A stretch of DNA of 64,000 nucleotides from Streptomyces sp. NBC_00271 (GTDB lineage: Bacteria > Actinomycetota > Actinomycetes > Streptomycetales > Streptomycetaceae): NCBI RefSeq assembly GCF_036178845.1, contig NZ_CP108070.1, positions 8,742,001 to 8,806,000 of the forward strand, written 5' to 3'. The translations under genes were made by a program, and so were the position numbers. The notes beneath the pieces are model-generated. The model made no database searches. It had not been told where the DNA came from and saw only the letters and a list, made by a program, of their open reading frames with translations. This document shows positions 27,347-36,023 of the stretch, piece by piece (within the stretch, counting starts at the first letter, position 1; each line of letters begins with the position of its first letter).

Positions 27347-28327
27347 TCAGTCGCGGGCCACCCAGCCCTTCTCGTAGGCGTGCCAGCCCAGCTGGAGCCG
27401 GGTCGTGACGCCCGCCAGCTCCATCAGCCGCTTCACCCGGCGCTGTACGGTCCTGAGACCCAGGTCGAGCTGCTTGGCGACGCTCGCGTCGGTCAGCCCG
27501 GCCAGCAGCAGGGAGAGGATCTCCAGATCGGTGACGTCGGGGCCGTCCGGCTCCTGCTCCATGACACCCCGGCTGCCGAGCCGCAGCGGCAGCGCGTCCC
27601 GCCACACCGACTCGAACAGGCCCGACAGCAGCTCCAGGAGCCCGCTGGCGTGCACGACCAGGGCGGCGGGCTCCGCGGTGTGCGAGGTGAGCGGCACCAT
27701 CGCGAGCGTCCGGTCGGCGATCACCAGTTTGGTCGGCACCTTGTCCACGACCCGTACCTGCTCGTCGCGGCTGAGCGCGGCGGACAGCTCGGTGAGGCCG
27801 GTGGGCTGGTCGAGTACGGCGCGTTCGAGCACCACGCGGTAGCCGACGCCCCGTCCCGCGGCCTGTTCCTCCGCGTCGTTGTCCATCCCGGAGACCACCA
27901 TCGGGTTCCCGGTGACCAGCGCGCACACCTCCGTGGCCGCGCCGAGCTGGAGCTGGAGGAACCGCTGGGTGACCGCCGCGGCTCCGATCACCACCTCCAC
28001 CAGGTCGTGCACGGCGGGTTCGGTGGCCTGGGCGCGGTACTCCTCGGCGAGCAGGGCGGCCGCCAGTTCCGCCTTCTCCAGCTCGTGCCGCTGCTGGGTG
28101 AGCAGTGCGCCCAGGGCGACCCCGGGCGGCGCCGCGACCCAGCGTCCCGGGCGGCCCGAGGACTGGGCCGCGAGACCGTGCCGCTCCAGTCGGCGCAGGG
28201 CGCGCTCGGTGTCGTGCTCGCCGAGCGTGAGCCGCCGCGCGAGGTCGGGCACGTCGGCGGCGCCCACGGACACCAGTGCCCGGTACGCCGACTCGTGCGT
28301 CTCGTCCAGACCTATCGCTCCCAGCAT
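27347..28327 (-). CDS. LuxR-type HTH regulator with TrmB-like N-terminus
   Basis: 326 residues; ATG at 28327 (MLGAIGLDETHESAYRAL) with GGGGAGGG upstream. N-terminal winged helix of TrmB type (DVPDLARRLTLGEHDTERAL, RRLERHGL), a middle ligand-binding or phosphotransfer-like region, and a C-terminal LuxR helix-turn-helix (SLLLAGLTDASVAKQLDLGL, RTVQRRVKRLMELAGV). This architecture is common for orphan regulators in Streptomyces. Targets cannot be inferred; the adjacent downstream gene is DUF456. Confidence 0.9.
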   Translation of the reverse strand: MLGAIGLDETHESAYRALVSVGAADVPDLARRLTLGEHDTERALRRLERHGLAAQSSGRPGRWVAAPPGVALGALLTQQRHELEKAELAAALLAEEYRAQATEPAVHDLVEVVIGAAAVTQRFLQLQLGAATEVCALVTGNPMVVSGMDNDAEEQAAGRGVGYRVVLERAVLDQPTGLTELSAALSRDEQVRVVDKVPTKLVIADRTLAMVPLTSHTAEPAALVVHASGLLELLSGLFESVWRDALPLRLGSRGVMEQEPDGPDVTDLEILSLLLAGLTDASVAKQLDLGLRTVQRRVKRLMELAGVTTRLQLGWHAYEKGWVARD

Positions 28328-28803
28328 GCGGCGATGCCCTCCCCAAATCCCGTTCCGGCCGTGACCTGGCGGAAATCGGCCACGGCGCAAACCCGCCTCG
28401 GCACATCATCGCCGCAGCACCCGTAACTCTGCCAAGCTCACGGCACCGCGGCAGCAACAGTCGCCCGTAATGCCCGGCTTGGGCCGGACCGGCCTGCGCG
28501 GACGCGGGCGGAGTGATCTTGGGAGTGGCGCCTTGGGGAGCGCGGCAGCGCGCGTCACAGGGGAACCTCAGGGAAGCAGGTCACACTCAGGGCGCCGCCG
28601 GACGGTCCTCCCGTGGGGGGTGGGATCGTCCGGCGGCTTCGACGCGGCGTCCACTTCGACGCGGCGTCCGACCTTTCGTCACCCCTCCTCGCTCATACGG
28701 CCGTTCGATACGTCACCCGACATGCCGTTCGACTACCAGTCCCGTGGCCGGTTTTTCCGGATGCACCGTTTTCATCCGGCTCTCGCGGTGGACAATTAAG
28801 GGC
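28328..28803. other. 476-base divergent intergenic region
   Basis: Separates the LuxR-type regulator from the PP2C gene. No gene is supported. The segment 28670-28800 is less GC-rich and holds likely promoter sequence for the PP2C gene; no clear operator palindrome was seen. Confidence 0.4.
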
Positions 28804-30774
28804 ATGAGTCAGCAGGGGGAGAGGCCTACCGGTCACGAGGACGACTGGTGGGGGCAGCTGTACGACGCCACCGGGGACACGGGGCCCACGCTCGCGGCGG
28901 ATTCCCTCGACGACCGCTTCGCGTCGGCCGCGGGGACGGTGGGATCGGGGTCCGCGCCACCCGAACCGGACGGGGCTCCCGTCGTCCCTGAGCAACGGGG
29001 CGGCGGCGCCACCGCGCGCGGCGAGGCACTGGGACGGCGCCTCGCCCGCTGGGACCGCGAGCCACCGTCCGACCCACCGGACCGCTACCTCGACCCGACA
29101 GGGCCCGCCGAGAACCTGACCCCCTCGACGAGCGTGGACGCCGCCCAAGGCCCCTCGGAGGCCGAGGACGCCGTCCCTTGGGGGAGCGGGGAGAACTCCG
29201 GCCGCTCGAGGGGTGGGGAGGATTCCGGTCCCTTGTGGAGCGGCGGGGGCCGCGGCTCCTCGCGGAGTGGCGGGGACTCGGGTTCTTCTCGGGGCGACGG
29301 GGACCTTGGCCTTCCGGGGAGCGGGGAGGGCTCCGGCTTCTCCCGGGGTGACGGGAACCCGGGCCTTGCGTGGGGTGGCGCGGACCCGGGCCTTTCGTGG
29401 AGTAGCGGGGACCCGGGCCCCTCGGGGAGCGGGGAGGAACCCGGCCCCTCGTCGGCCGATGCGGATCCCGGCCCCTCGTCGGCCGACGCGGAGCCCCGCC
29501 CATGGTGGAGCAGCGAGGCCACCGGCTTCGCTCGGAGTGATGTGGATCCGCGCTCCCCGGGGGGCGGCGAAGAGCCCTTGCCTCCCTGGGAACCCCCGCC
29601 CGCCGAACCGCCGGCCCCCGCGGCCTTCCCGCCGGGACCGACGCCGCCCGGGTTCCACGCCGAGTCGCTCCGTGGCCGTACGTCCAAGGAATCGCCCGGC
29701 GCGGCCGTGCCGCCGCGCCCCACCACGCCGCCGGATCCCGCCCCGCCCGGCGCGGCCGCCCCCGTGGACGCCCTCCCCGAGCCGGTCCTCACCGTCCCCT
29801 ACCAGCCACCTCCCGTCGACTACGTCGGCTCGGGCCCGCCCACCTACGACGCCGAGCCCACCGCCCTCCCGTCCGCCGATCCGGACGACCTCGACGACCT
29901 GGTCGCCGACACCGTCCTGGACGGGGCGCGCTACGGGGCGAGCACCCTGCGCGCGGCCTCCGTGCGCGGCGACTCCGCGCGCTTCAGGGGCGAGCCCCGC
30001 CGGGACTCCCTGCTCACGGCCCGCTTCGGAGCGGGCGAGCACGCGCTGGTGCTGGTGGCGATGGCGACCGGCGCCCGGGCGACCCCCGGCGCGCACCGGG
30101 CGGCGGCCGAGGCGTGCCGGTGGATCGGGCGCGCCGTGGGCGGCAGTCACGCACGGCTGGCCGAGGACATCAGGGCGGCCCGTCGCGGCGACCTGAAGTC
30201 GGGCCTGCACCGGCTCACCGACCGCAGTCTCGGCAAGTTGCGCGCGAGCGCCGCCGAACAGGGCATCGAACCCGAGGAGTACACCGCCGGGCTGCGCTGC
30301 CTGCTGCTCACCGGGGACCCCGAGTGCCGTACACGCGTCTTCTTCGGAGTCGGTGCCGGCGGCCTGTTCCGGCTGCGGGACGGCGAGTGGCAGGACATCG
30401 AGCCGCGGGTCGCCGAGACGACCGGCGAGGCGGTGGTCGGGTTCGGATCGCTGCCGCACGAGACCCCCGAGGGCGACCGGCTCACCATGGACCTGGGCAT
30501 CACCACGCCCCCGAGCCCGTACGAACCGGCCCCCGAACCGCCCCGCGAACCCTTCCGCTTCCGCGCCTCCGTCGCCCGACCGGGTGACACGCTGCTGCTG
30601 TGCACCGACGGCCTCGCGGAGCCCCTGCGCGGCGAACCACAGTTCTGCGAGCACCTGACGGCGCGGTGGTCGGCGGGCGAGCCGCCCGGCCTCGCCGCGT
30701 TTCTCGCCGACACCCAGGTGCGGGTCAAGGGGTACGCCGACGACCGGACCGTCGCGGCCGTTTGGGAGGCGTAA
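28804..30774 (+). CDS. PP2C-type protein phosphatase with long low-complexity N-terminal half
   Basis: 656 residues; ATG at 28804 with AAGGG close upstream. Residues about 1-360 are disordered, rich in Gly/Ser/Asp/Glu and then Pro, with repeats of the type GDPGPSxSGE. The C-terminal 300 residues are a PP2C-like domain (DSLLTARFGAGEHALVLVAM; GDTLLLCTDGLAEPL; GYADDRTVAAVW), although the usual N-terminal metal motif (RxxNQD) is not obvious and reads RRDSLL. Similar proteins sit near FHA/VWA-type signalling genes in Streptomyces, but none is present here. Substrate unknown; activity is uncertain because of the weak metal site. Confidence 0.75.
   Translation: MSQQGERPTGHEDDWWGQLYDATGDTGPTLAADSLDDRFASAAGTVGSGSAPPEPDGAPVVPEQRGGGATARGEALGRRLARWDREPPSDPPDRYLDPTGPAENLTPSTSVDAAQGPSEAEDAVPWGSGENSGRSRGGEDSGPLWSGGGRGSSRSGGDSGSSRGDGDLGLPGSGEGSGFSRGDGNPGLAWGGADPGLSWSSGDPGPSGSGEEPGPSSADADPGPSSADAEPRPWWSSEATGFARSDVDPRSPGGGEEPLPPWEPPPAEPPAPAAFPPGPTPPGFHAESLRGRTSKESPGAAVPPRPTTPPDPAPPGAAAPVDALPEPVLTVPYQPPPVDYVGSGPPTYDAEPTALPSADPDDLDDLVADTVLDGARYGASTLRAASVRGDSARFRGEPRRDSLLTARFGAGEHALVLVAMATGARATPGAHRAAAEACRWIGRAVGGSHARLAEDIRAARRGDLKSGLHRLTDRSLGKLRASAAEQGIEPEEYTAGLRCLLLTGDPECRTRVFFGVGAGGLFRLRDGEWQDIEPRVAETTGEAVVGFGSLPHETPEGDRLTMDLGITTPPSPYEPAPEPPREPFRFRASVARPGDTLLLCTDGLAEPLRGEPQFCEHLTARWSAGEPPGLAAFLADTQVRVKGYADDRTVAAVWEA
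29440..29493 (+). repeat. 27-base tandem duplication inside the PP2C gene
   Basis: Two adjacent 27-base units (29440-29466 and 29467-29493) differ at only two positions and encode PGPSSADAD and PGPSSADAE. They show that the low-complexity region grows by slippage or unequal exchange. Confidence 0.8.
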
Positions 30775-30857
30775 CGGCGCGCCGTGTGAATTCATGGACC
30801 CGACGGATGAACCAAGGGACCCGCGGGATCCATGGATCACAAAGAGGTGCGTGCAGC

Positions 30858-32600
30858 ATGGCCAAGCAGAACGTCGCCGAGCAGTTCGTCGACATCCTCG
30901 TCCGTGCGGGCGTCAAGCGCCTGTACGGCGTCGTCGGCGACAGCCTCAACCCGGTGGTGGACGCGATCCGGCGCAACGCGGCGATCGACTGGATCCACGT
31001 CCGACACGAGGAGACGGCTGCCTTCGCCGCGGGCGCCGAGGCCCAGATCACCGGCAAGCTCGCCGCCTGCGCCGGCTCCTGCGGCCCCGGCAACCTCCAC
31101 CTCATCAACGGTCTGTACGACGCCCACCGCTCCATGGCCCCGGTCCTCGCCCTCGCCTCGCACATCCCCTCCAGCGAGATCGGCCTCGGCTACTTCCAGG
31201 AGACCCATCCGGACCAGCTCTTCCGCGAGTGCAGTCACTACAACGAGATGATCTCCAACCCGAAGCAGATGCCGAGGCTGCTGCAGACCGCCATCCAGCA
31301 CGCGGTGGGCCAGTCGGGTGTCAGCGTCGTCTCCCTCCCCGGCGACATCGCCTCCGAGCCCGCCCCGGACAAGGCCCTGGAGACCGCCCTCGTCACCTCC
31401 CGGCCCACGGTCCGCCCCGGCGACACCGAGATCGACAAGCTCGTCGCGATGATCGACGAGGCCGACCGGATCACGCTCTTCTGCGGCAGTGGCACGGCGG
31501 GCGCGCACGCCGAGGTCATGGAGTTCGCGGAGAAGATCAAGTCCCCGGTCGGACACGCGCTGCGGGGCAAGGAGTGGATCCAGTACGACAACCCGTACGA
31601 CGTCGGTATGAGCGGTCTGCTCGGCTATGGCGCCGCCTACGAGGCCACCCACGAGTGCGACCTGCTGATCCTGCTCGGCACCGACTTCCCGTACAACGCC
31701 TTCCTCCCGGACGACGTCAAGATCGCCCAGGTCGACGTCCGGCCCGAGCGCCTGGGCCGCCGCTCCAAGCTGGATCTGGCGGTGTGGGGCGATGTGAAGG
31801 AGACCCTGCGCTGTCTGACGCCCCGGGTGAAGCCCAAGGGGAACCGCCGTTTCCTCGACAAGATGCTGAAGAAGCACGCGGACGCGCTCGAGGGTGTCGT
31901 CAAGGCGTACACGCGCAAGGTCGAGAAGCACGTGCCGATCCACCCGGAGTACGTGGCCTCCGTCCTCGATGAACTCGCCGACGAGGACGCGGTGTTCACG
32001 GTCGACACCGGAATGTGCAACGTATGGGCGGCCCGTTACATCTCGCCCAACGGCCGCCGCCGGGTCATCGGTTCGTTCTCGCACGGTTCGATGGCGAACG
32101 CGCTGCCGATGGCGATCGGGGCCCAGTTCACCGACCGGGACCGGCAGGTCGTCTCGATGTCCGGAGACGGCGGGTTCGCCATGCTGATGGGCGACTTCCT
32201 CACCCTCGTCCAGTACGACCTGCCGGTGAAGGTCGTCCTCTTCAACAACTCTGCCCTGAGCATGGTCGAGTTGGAGATGCTGGTCGCCGGGCTGCCCTCG
32301 TACGGGACCACGAACAAGAACCCCGACTTCGGGGCCGTCGCGCGCGCGTGCGGGGCGTACGGCGTGCGCGTCGAGAAGCCCAAGGACCTCACCGGCGCCT
32401 TGAAGGCCGCCTTCAAGCACAAGGGCCCCGCCCTCGTCGACGTCGTCACCGACCCCAACGCCCTGTCCATCCCGCCGAAGATCAGCGCGGAGATGGTGAC
32501 CGGATTCGCCCTGTCGGCGTCGAAGATGGTCCTGGACGGGGGCGTCGGCCGGATGGTGCAGATGGCCCGCTCCAACCTGCGCAACGTGCCGCGTCCCTGA
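30858..32600 (+). CDS. poxB: thiamine-diphosphate-dependent pyruvate:quinone oxidoreductase (pyruvate oxidase type)
   Basis: 580 residues; ATG at 30858 behind GAGGTG. The three domains of the family are visible: the N-terminal pyrimidine-binding domain with the catalytic Glu (RHEETAAFAAGAEAQ), a central FAD-type domain, and a C-terminal ThDP-binding domain with the GDG...NN signature (SGDGGFAMLMGDFLTL ... VVLFNN). Length matches E. coli PoxB (572). It decarboxylates pyruvate to acetate and passes electrons to the membrane quinone pool. No operon partners; it is flanked by regulatory genes. The acetolactate synthase family is the main alternative, but the long C-terminus and the motif context favour PoxB. 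Confidence 0.9.
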   Translation: MAKQNVAEQFVDILVRAGVKRLYGVVGDSLNPVVDAIRRNAAIDWIHVRHEETAAFAAGAEAQITGKLAACAGSCGPGNLHLINGLYDAHRSMAPVLALASHIPSSEIGLGYFQETHPDQLFRECSHYNEMISNPKQMPRLLQTAIQHAVGQSGVSVVSLPGDIASEPAPDKALETALVTSRPTVRPGDTEIDKLVAMIDEADRITLFCGSGTAGAHAEVMEFAEKIKSPVGHALRGKEWIQYDNPYDVGMSGLLGYGAAYEATHECDLLILLGTDFPYNAFLPDDVKIAQVDVRPERLGRRSKLDLAVWGDVKETLRCLTPRVKPKGNRRFLDKMLKKHADALEGVVKAYTRKVEKHVPIHPEYVASVLDELADEDAVFTVDTGMCNVWAARYISPNGRRRVIGSFSHGSMANALPMAIGAQFTDRDRQVVSMSGDGGFAMLMGDFLTLVQYDLPVKVVLFNNSALSMVELEMLVAGLPSYGTTNKNPDFGAVARACGAYGVRVEKPKDLTGALKAAFKHKGPALVDVVTDPNALSIPPKISAEMVTGFALSASKMVLDGGVGRMVQMARSNLRNVPRP

Positions 32601-33063
32601 CTGCTGACCGTTTCCTTGACCGCTGCCCGATTCCTTGCCCGGCCGTCGCTGCGGGTAGGGGCCTGCCGCGTCGCCTCCCCGTCGAGTACGGCCATACCCG
32701 CAGCCGAGAGTCGGTAGATGGGCCGAGCGCCCGCGGTCAACATGCCGCCCGGGAGGGGGAGGCGCCGGGTGGTGCGGGTCCGCCGGGCGCGCCGCCGCCG
32801 TGCGCCGGGGCCGAACCGTGCGCCTCAACAGGCGTTGAGCAGGGCAAGCAGGGCTTTCCACGGGGCGGATCGCCGTCGCGCGCGCCTGCCCCAAAGATCC
32901 CTGACGCACGGGCTGAGGCGCCCCACGGGCCACCGCTGCGGCGCGACGCCGTGCTTCCGCTCGGGATTGGCTGGTGGTTGACCATTCGACATGACTGCCG
33001 CGTCCCCGATGGGGCATGGATTCCCGTGAACATGTTCGATCAGGAGGGGAACCCGACATCGGC
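32601..33063. other. 463-base intergenic region with palindrome GAACATGTTC
   Basis: No gene is supported. A TTGACC element at about 32975 and a perfect 10-base palindrome GAACATGTTC at 33028-33037 lie upstream of the anti-sigma-like gene and may form its promoter and operator. An AGGAGGGG stretch (33041-33048) is too far from the ATG at 33064 for ideal spacing. Confidence 0.35.
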
Positions 33064-33561
33064 ATGCAGGCGGGGGTCATGAAGAGGCAGGTACGAGGGG
33101 GCGGTCCCGTGGCCATCGGGGCCTCCTCGGCACAGGCAGTGGAGGAAGAAGCGACCGAGGGCACGAGGGACCCGGCCGCCCCGCAGCTCAGGCGGCGGCT
33201 GGCCAGGGCCGATCTACGGGCGGTGCCAGAGGCCCGCAGAGCGCTGAGGGAACTCTTACGACACTGGGGGAAGCCGGAGAAGTCCGAGATAGCCGAGTTG
33301 CTGACCAGCGAACTCGTCACCAACGCCCTCATCCACACCGACCACGACGCGGTCCTGACGGCCACCGTCGGACCCCGCGGACTCCGCGTGGAGGTAAGGG
33401 ACTTCGTGGGACGCAGGCCCAGACTGCGGGTACCGATCGCCGACGACGGTACGCACGGCAGAGGCCTCGTCCTGGTCCAGTCCCTCGCGGACGCCTGGGG
33501 GGTACGCCCCCACGGCGTGGGCAAGTCGGTCTGGTTCGAACTGGACGGCGGCGCGGTGTAG
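33064..33561 (+). CDS. RsbW-like ATP-binding regulatory protein with a TTA codon
   Basis: 165 residues (start uncertain: 33016, 33064 or 33079). HATPase_c domain of the anti-sigma factor/serine kinase type: N-box ELLTSELVTNALIHT, later GRGLVLVQSLADAWGV, and the C-terminal KSVWFEL. Such proteins bind and inhibit sigma factors or phosphorylate anti-anti-sigma factors. The Leu codon at 33256-33258 is TTA, the rare codon read by the bldA tRNA in Streptomyces, so translation is probably tied to development. A strong terminator follows. Confidence 0.88.
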   Translation: MQAGVMKRQVRGGGPVAIGASSAQAVEEEATEGTRDPAAPQLRRRLARADLRAVPEARRALRELLRHWGKPEKSEIAELLTSELVTNALIHTDHDAVLTATVGPRGLRVEVRDFVGRRPRLRVPIADDGTHGRGLVLVQSLADAWGVRPHGVGKSVWFELDGGAV

Positions 33562-33589
33562 TCACCGCGCCGCCGTAATTCCCGTCCGG

Positions 33590-33614
33590 GGTCCGGCCGT
33601 TCAACGGCCGGACC
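33590..33614. terminator. bidirectional intrinsic terminator
   Basis: Perfect inverted repeat: arms GGTCCGGCCGTT and its complement, 12 bases each, around a single C (effective loop a few bases). It lies between the convergent ATP-binding gene and the DUF2637 gene, so it probably ends both transcripts. No U-run follows, as is usual in this genus. Confidence 0.8.
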
Positions 33615-33625
33615 ACCCCGGTGTC

Positions 33626-34678
33626 TCAGCCGAACTGCTGCTCCAGGTCCTTGAGCTTGCGCTCCAGGGAGTCGAGTCGCGGCAGGGCCATCGTGTCGTC
33701 CTCCGCGGTGAGATCGACGGTGATCGGGTCACCACTCTTGCGGACGGGCTGAAGGGAGGGCCGTGAGCGTACGGGCAGCTCCGGCGCCGCTATGGCAGGC
33801 TCCGCGGTGGCCTGCGCGGGAGCACGCTCCACGGTCGTCTCCAGCTGCTGCCGGCCACCGCCGCCACCACCACGGCCGGGCAGGCCCCGGTGACCGCGGC
33901 TGAGCGCCTTGAGGTGCGCCCGCTCGACCCGCTCCTCGTTGCGCCGACGCAGACGGTTCTGCTCCTTCTGGCGCTTGTCCTCGCGGACCTCTTCCACCGC
34001 CTCGTCCAGCGTGCGGACGTTCTCCAGGAGCATCAGCGACCAGGCGCTGTACGTCTCACGGGGCGCGCGCAGCCAGCGGACGATACGGATCTGCGGCAGC
34101 GGACGCGGGACCAGGCCCTGCTCACGCAGCGCGGCACGGCGGGTCTGCTTCAGCGCCCGGTCGAACAGCACGGCGGCCGACAGGGACATGCCCGCGAAGA
34201 ACTGGGGAGCGCCCGAGTGGTCCACACCCCGCGGGGCGTGCACCCAGTTGAACCAGGCGGCGGCACCGGCGAAGGTCCACACGAGGATCCGGGAGCCGAG
34301 CGCCGCGTCACCGTGGCTGGCCTCGCGCACGGCGAGGACGGAGCAGAACATGGCCGCGCCGTCCAGACCGAACGGCACGAGGTACTCCCAGCCGTCGGTG
34401 AGTCCGAGGTTCTGCTGGCCGAAGCCGACGAGGCCGTGGAAGGAGAGCGCCGCGGCGACCGCGGCACAGCAGAAGAGCAGCACATAGGAGGCCGTGCCGT
34501 AGACGGCTTCCTTACGCCTGCGACGCTCCTCGCTGCGCTCCCACGAGTCGTCGTTGTTGCTGCTCGCGTTCTCCCCGGACCGCTTGCTGCGCGCGAGCAC
34601 CGCCACCGCCGCCAGCAGTCCCAGGAGCAAAACGGCGCCCGGAAGCAGCCAGTTCAGCGATATGTCGGTCAATCTCAT
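33626..34678 (-). CDS. DUF2637 (SpdB-like) membrane protein
   Basis: 350 residues; ATG at 34678 (MRLTDISLNWLLPG) with AGGGA upstream. The first helix is LLPGAVLLLGLLAAVAVLA, followed by a charged loop and three more helices (ASYVLLFCCAAVAAALSFHG, YLVPFGLDGAAMFCSVLAV, ILVWTFAGAAAWFNWVHA) typical of DUF2637. The C-terminal half is cytosolic: basic/acidic helices (EEVREDKRQKEQNRLRRR), a Gly run, and a terminal coiled coil (LDSLERKLKDLEQQFG). The family includes Spd proteins linked to mycelial plasmid spreading and chromosomal copies of unknown role. It converges on the anti-sigma-like gene. Confidence 0.88.
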   Translation of the reverse strand: MRLTDISLNWLLPGAVLLLGLLAAVAVLARSKRSGENASSNNDDSWERSEERRRRKEAVYGTASYVLLFCCAAVAAALSFHGLVGFGQQNLGLTDGWEYLVPFGLDGAAMFCSVLAVREASHGDAALGSRILVWTFAGAAAWFNWVHAPRGVDHSGAPQFFAGMSLSAAVLFDRALKQTRRAALREQGLVPRPLPQIRIVRWLRAPRETYSAWSLMLLENVRTLDEAVEEVREDKRQKEQNRLRRRNEERVERAHLKALSRGHRGLPGRGGGGGGRQQLETTVERAPAQATAEPAIAAPELPVRSRPSLQPVRKSGDPITVDLTAEDDTMALPRLDSLERKLKDLEQQFG

Positions 34679-34996
34679 CTGGGGTCCCTTGCATTGGGAT
34701 AGGGCGTAACGCCCGCCATATTGGCCCACGCCCGTCGGCCCTCAGGGGGTTTCGGGGCAAGAGGCCGCCAAGAGAGTGCAAGGGGATGCGCAGGGCGACA
34801 TTCTGCTCGAACTGCCGCGCGAGGGACGGGAGCTGAGTGCGAATAAGATTACCCGTACGGATGGTTCTACGGAAAGTTCCTGCGACAAGTGAGGAAGTTG
34901 TGAAGTGCCTGTCATCTGTCGGGCACCCGTCGGGAGTCTCGATCGGAGTTGATCTTAGGGCACCCGGGAAGCCCGTCCGTACGACGGGGTCGGCGC
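34679..34996. other. 318-base intergenic region upstream of the DUF2637 gene
   Basis: No gene is supported. The stretch 34840-34930 is AT-richer than its surroundings and probably contains the promoter of the DUF2637 gene (minus strand). Confidence 0.4.
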
Positions 34997-35867
34997 TCAA
35001 TCCGTCGCGGTGGTCGTCAACTTGGCGATGCGGTCCGTGTCGCAGGTGCGCGGGCAGTTGACGCAGGTGTCCTCGGGATTCAGGGTGTAGAAGAAGCAGC
35101 AGCTCGCCCGGTCGCGGGTGGGCAGGGACTCCCCGTTCGGGCCGCTCAGCTCCCGGAACGCGGCGGAGCCGACGTACGGCCGGGTCGCCCCCGGCAGCAG
35201 CAGCTCCAGCTCGCGCCGCGCGCGCCGCTCCTCGCCGAGCAGTTCGGCGACGTACCAGAGACCCTCGACGACCTCGTCGGTCGCCATGCCCCACAGGGCC
35301 CGGCCGCGGCGCCGCATGCGCGGGCCGAAGCCGCCGAGGACCGGCTCCAGGTGTTCGGCCGCCGCCGCCCGCACCTCGACCCGCAGCGCCTCCTCGTCCG
35401 GGACGACCCGAGCGCCGGGCCGCCGGGTCGCCCGGCAGGCAGGCGAATTCCTCCACCCGGACCGCCATCCGGCCGAGCGTGCGCTGGAATGTGACGCGCT
35501 CCACAGGGAGGCGGGGCACCCGGCGCAGCAGGAACCACGGGACGGTGATCAGCAGACAGGCCGGCCAGGCGTACCGGTGCAGCCCGAAGCTCGCCACCAC
35601 GTCCGGGCGCGCCCGCTGTCCGTAGTCCCTGATGACCTGCGCCTCGTCCCAGGCGAGGAAGGTGTCGAGGTCCGCCCCGCCCGCCGCGAGCCCGGCGGCG
35701 CCGACCCAGCCGTCACCCTCCGGGGCCGCTTCCCCGTGTCCCAGTTCCCGCACGCTCAGCCCCGGAAAGACCTCGGTCAGCCGGGTGTACGCGGCTGTGA
35801 CGGCCGAGCGGGCGGGGTGGGCGTCGGCGAGGCCCAGGGCGCCTGTGGCCAGGGCGGGAGCGGACAT
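34997..35867 (-). pseudogene. FhuF-like (2Fe-2S) siderophore reductase gene with a frameshift
   Basis: The N-terminal frame starts at ATG 35867 (MSAPALATGALGL) and reads to VRVEEFACLPGDPAA near 35430. The C-terminal frame, offset by one base, carries RPGARVVPDEEALRVEV and continues to the stop at 34997. Together they make a normal FhuF-like protein of about 290 residues, ending in the family cluster motif CC-x10-C-x2-C (SCCFFYTLNPEDTCVNC). A single extra base (or two missing) in 35421-35440, a G/C-rich stretch, explains the break. Family members release iron from ferric siderophores by reduction. An iron box lies just upstream. It may be a real pseudogene or a sequence error. Confidence 0.85.
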
Positions 35868-35893
35868 ACGGGTACCCCGCTTCACGATCGTTG

Positions 35894-35912
35894 ACAGGTT
35901 AGGCTTACCTTA
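35894..35912. promoter_or_regulatory. iron box (DmdR/IdeR-type operator)
   Basis: ACAGGTTAGGCTTACCTTA closely matches the actinobacterial iron box TTAGGTTAGGCTCACCTAA. It lies about 27 bases upstream of the FhuF-like start (minus strand) and about 110 bases upstream of the divergent GntR gene. Iron-bound DmdR would repress the reductase gene; an effect on the GntR gene is possible. Confidence 0.8.
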
Positions 35913-36023
35913 CCCTCAATATCGGATGTTTGAACTGGGGCCATGTGCGCCTATGGTGCTTGACGGACGGGTAACAACCGCCGCAATGACCCCCAAGTAC
36001 CACCAAGCCCGGAGGAGGACCCC

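Noticed and set aside
30780..30857. GGATCC/CCATGG-rich sequence before the pyruvate oxidase gene as a possible operator
   Set aside because: Only short palindromes of chance size; no consistent repeat.
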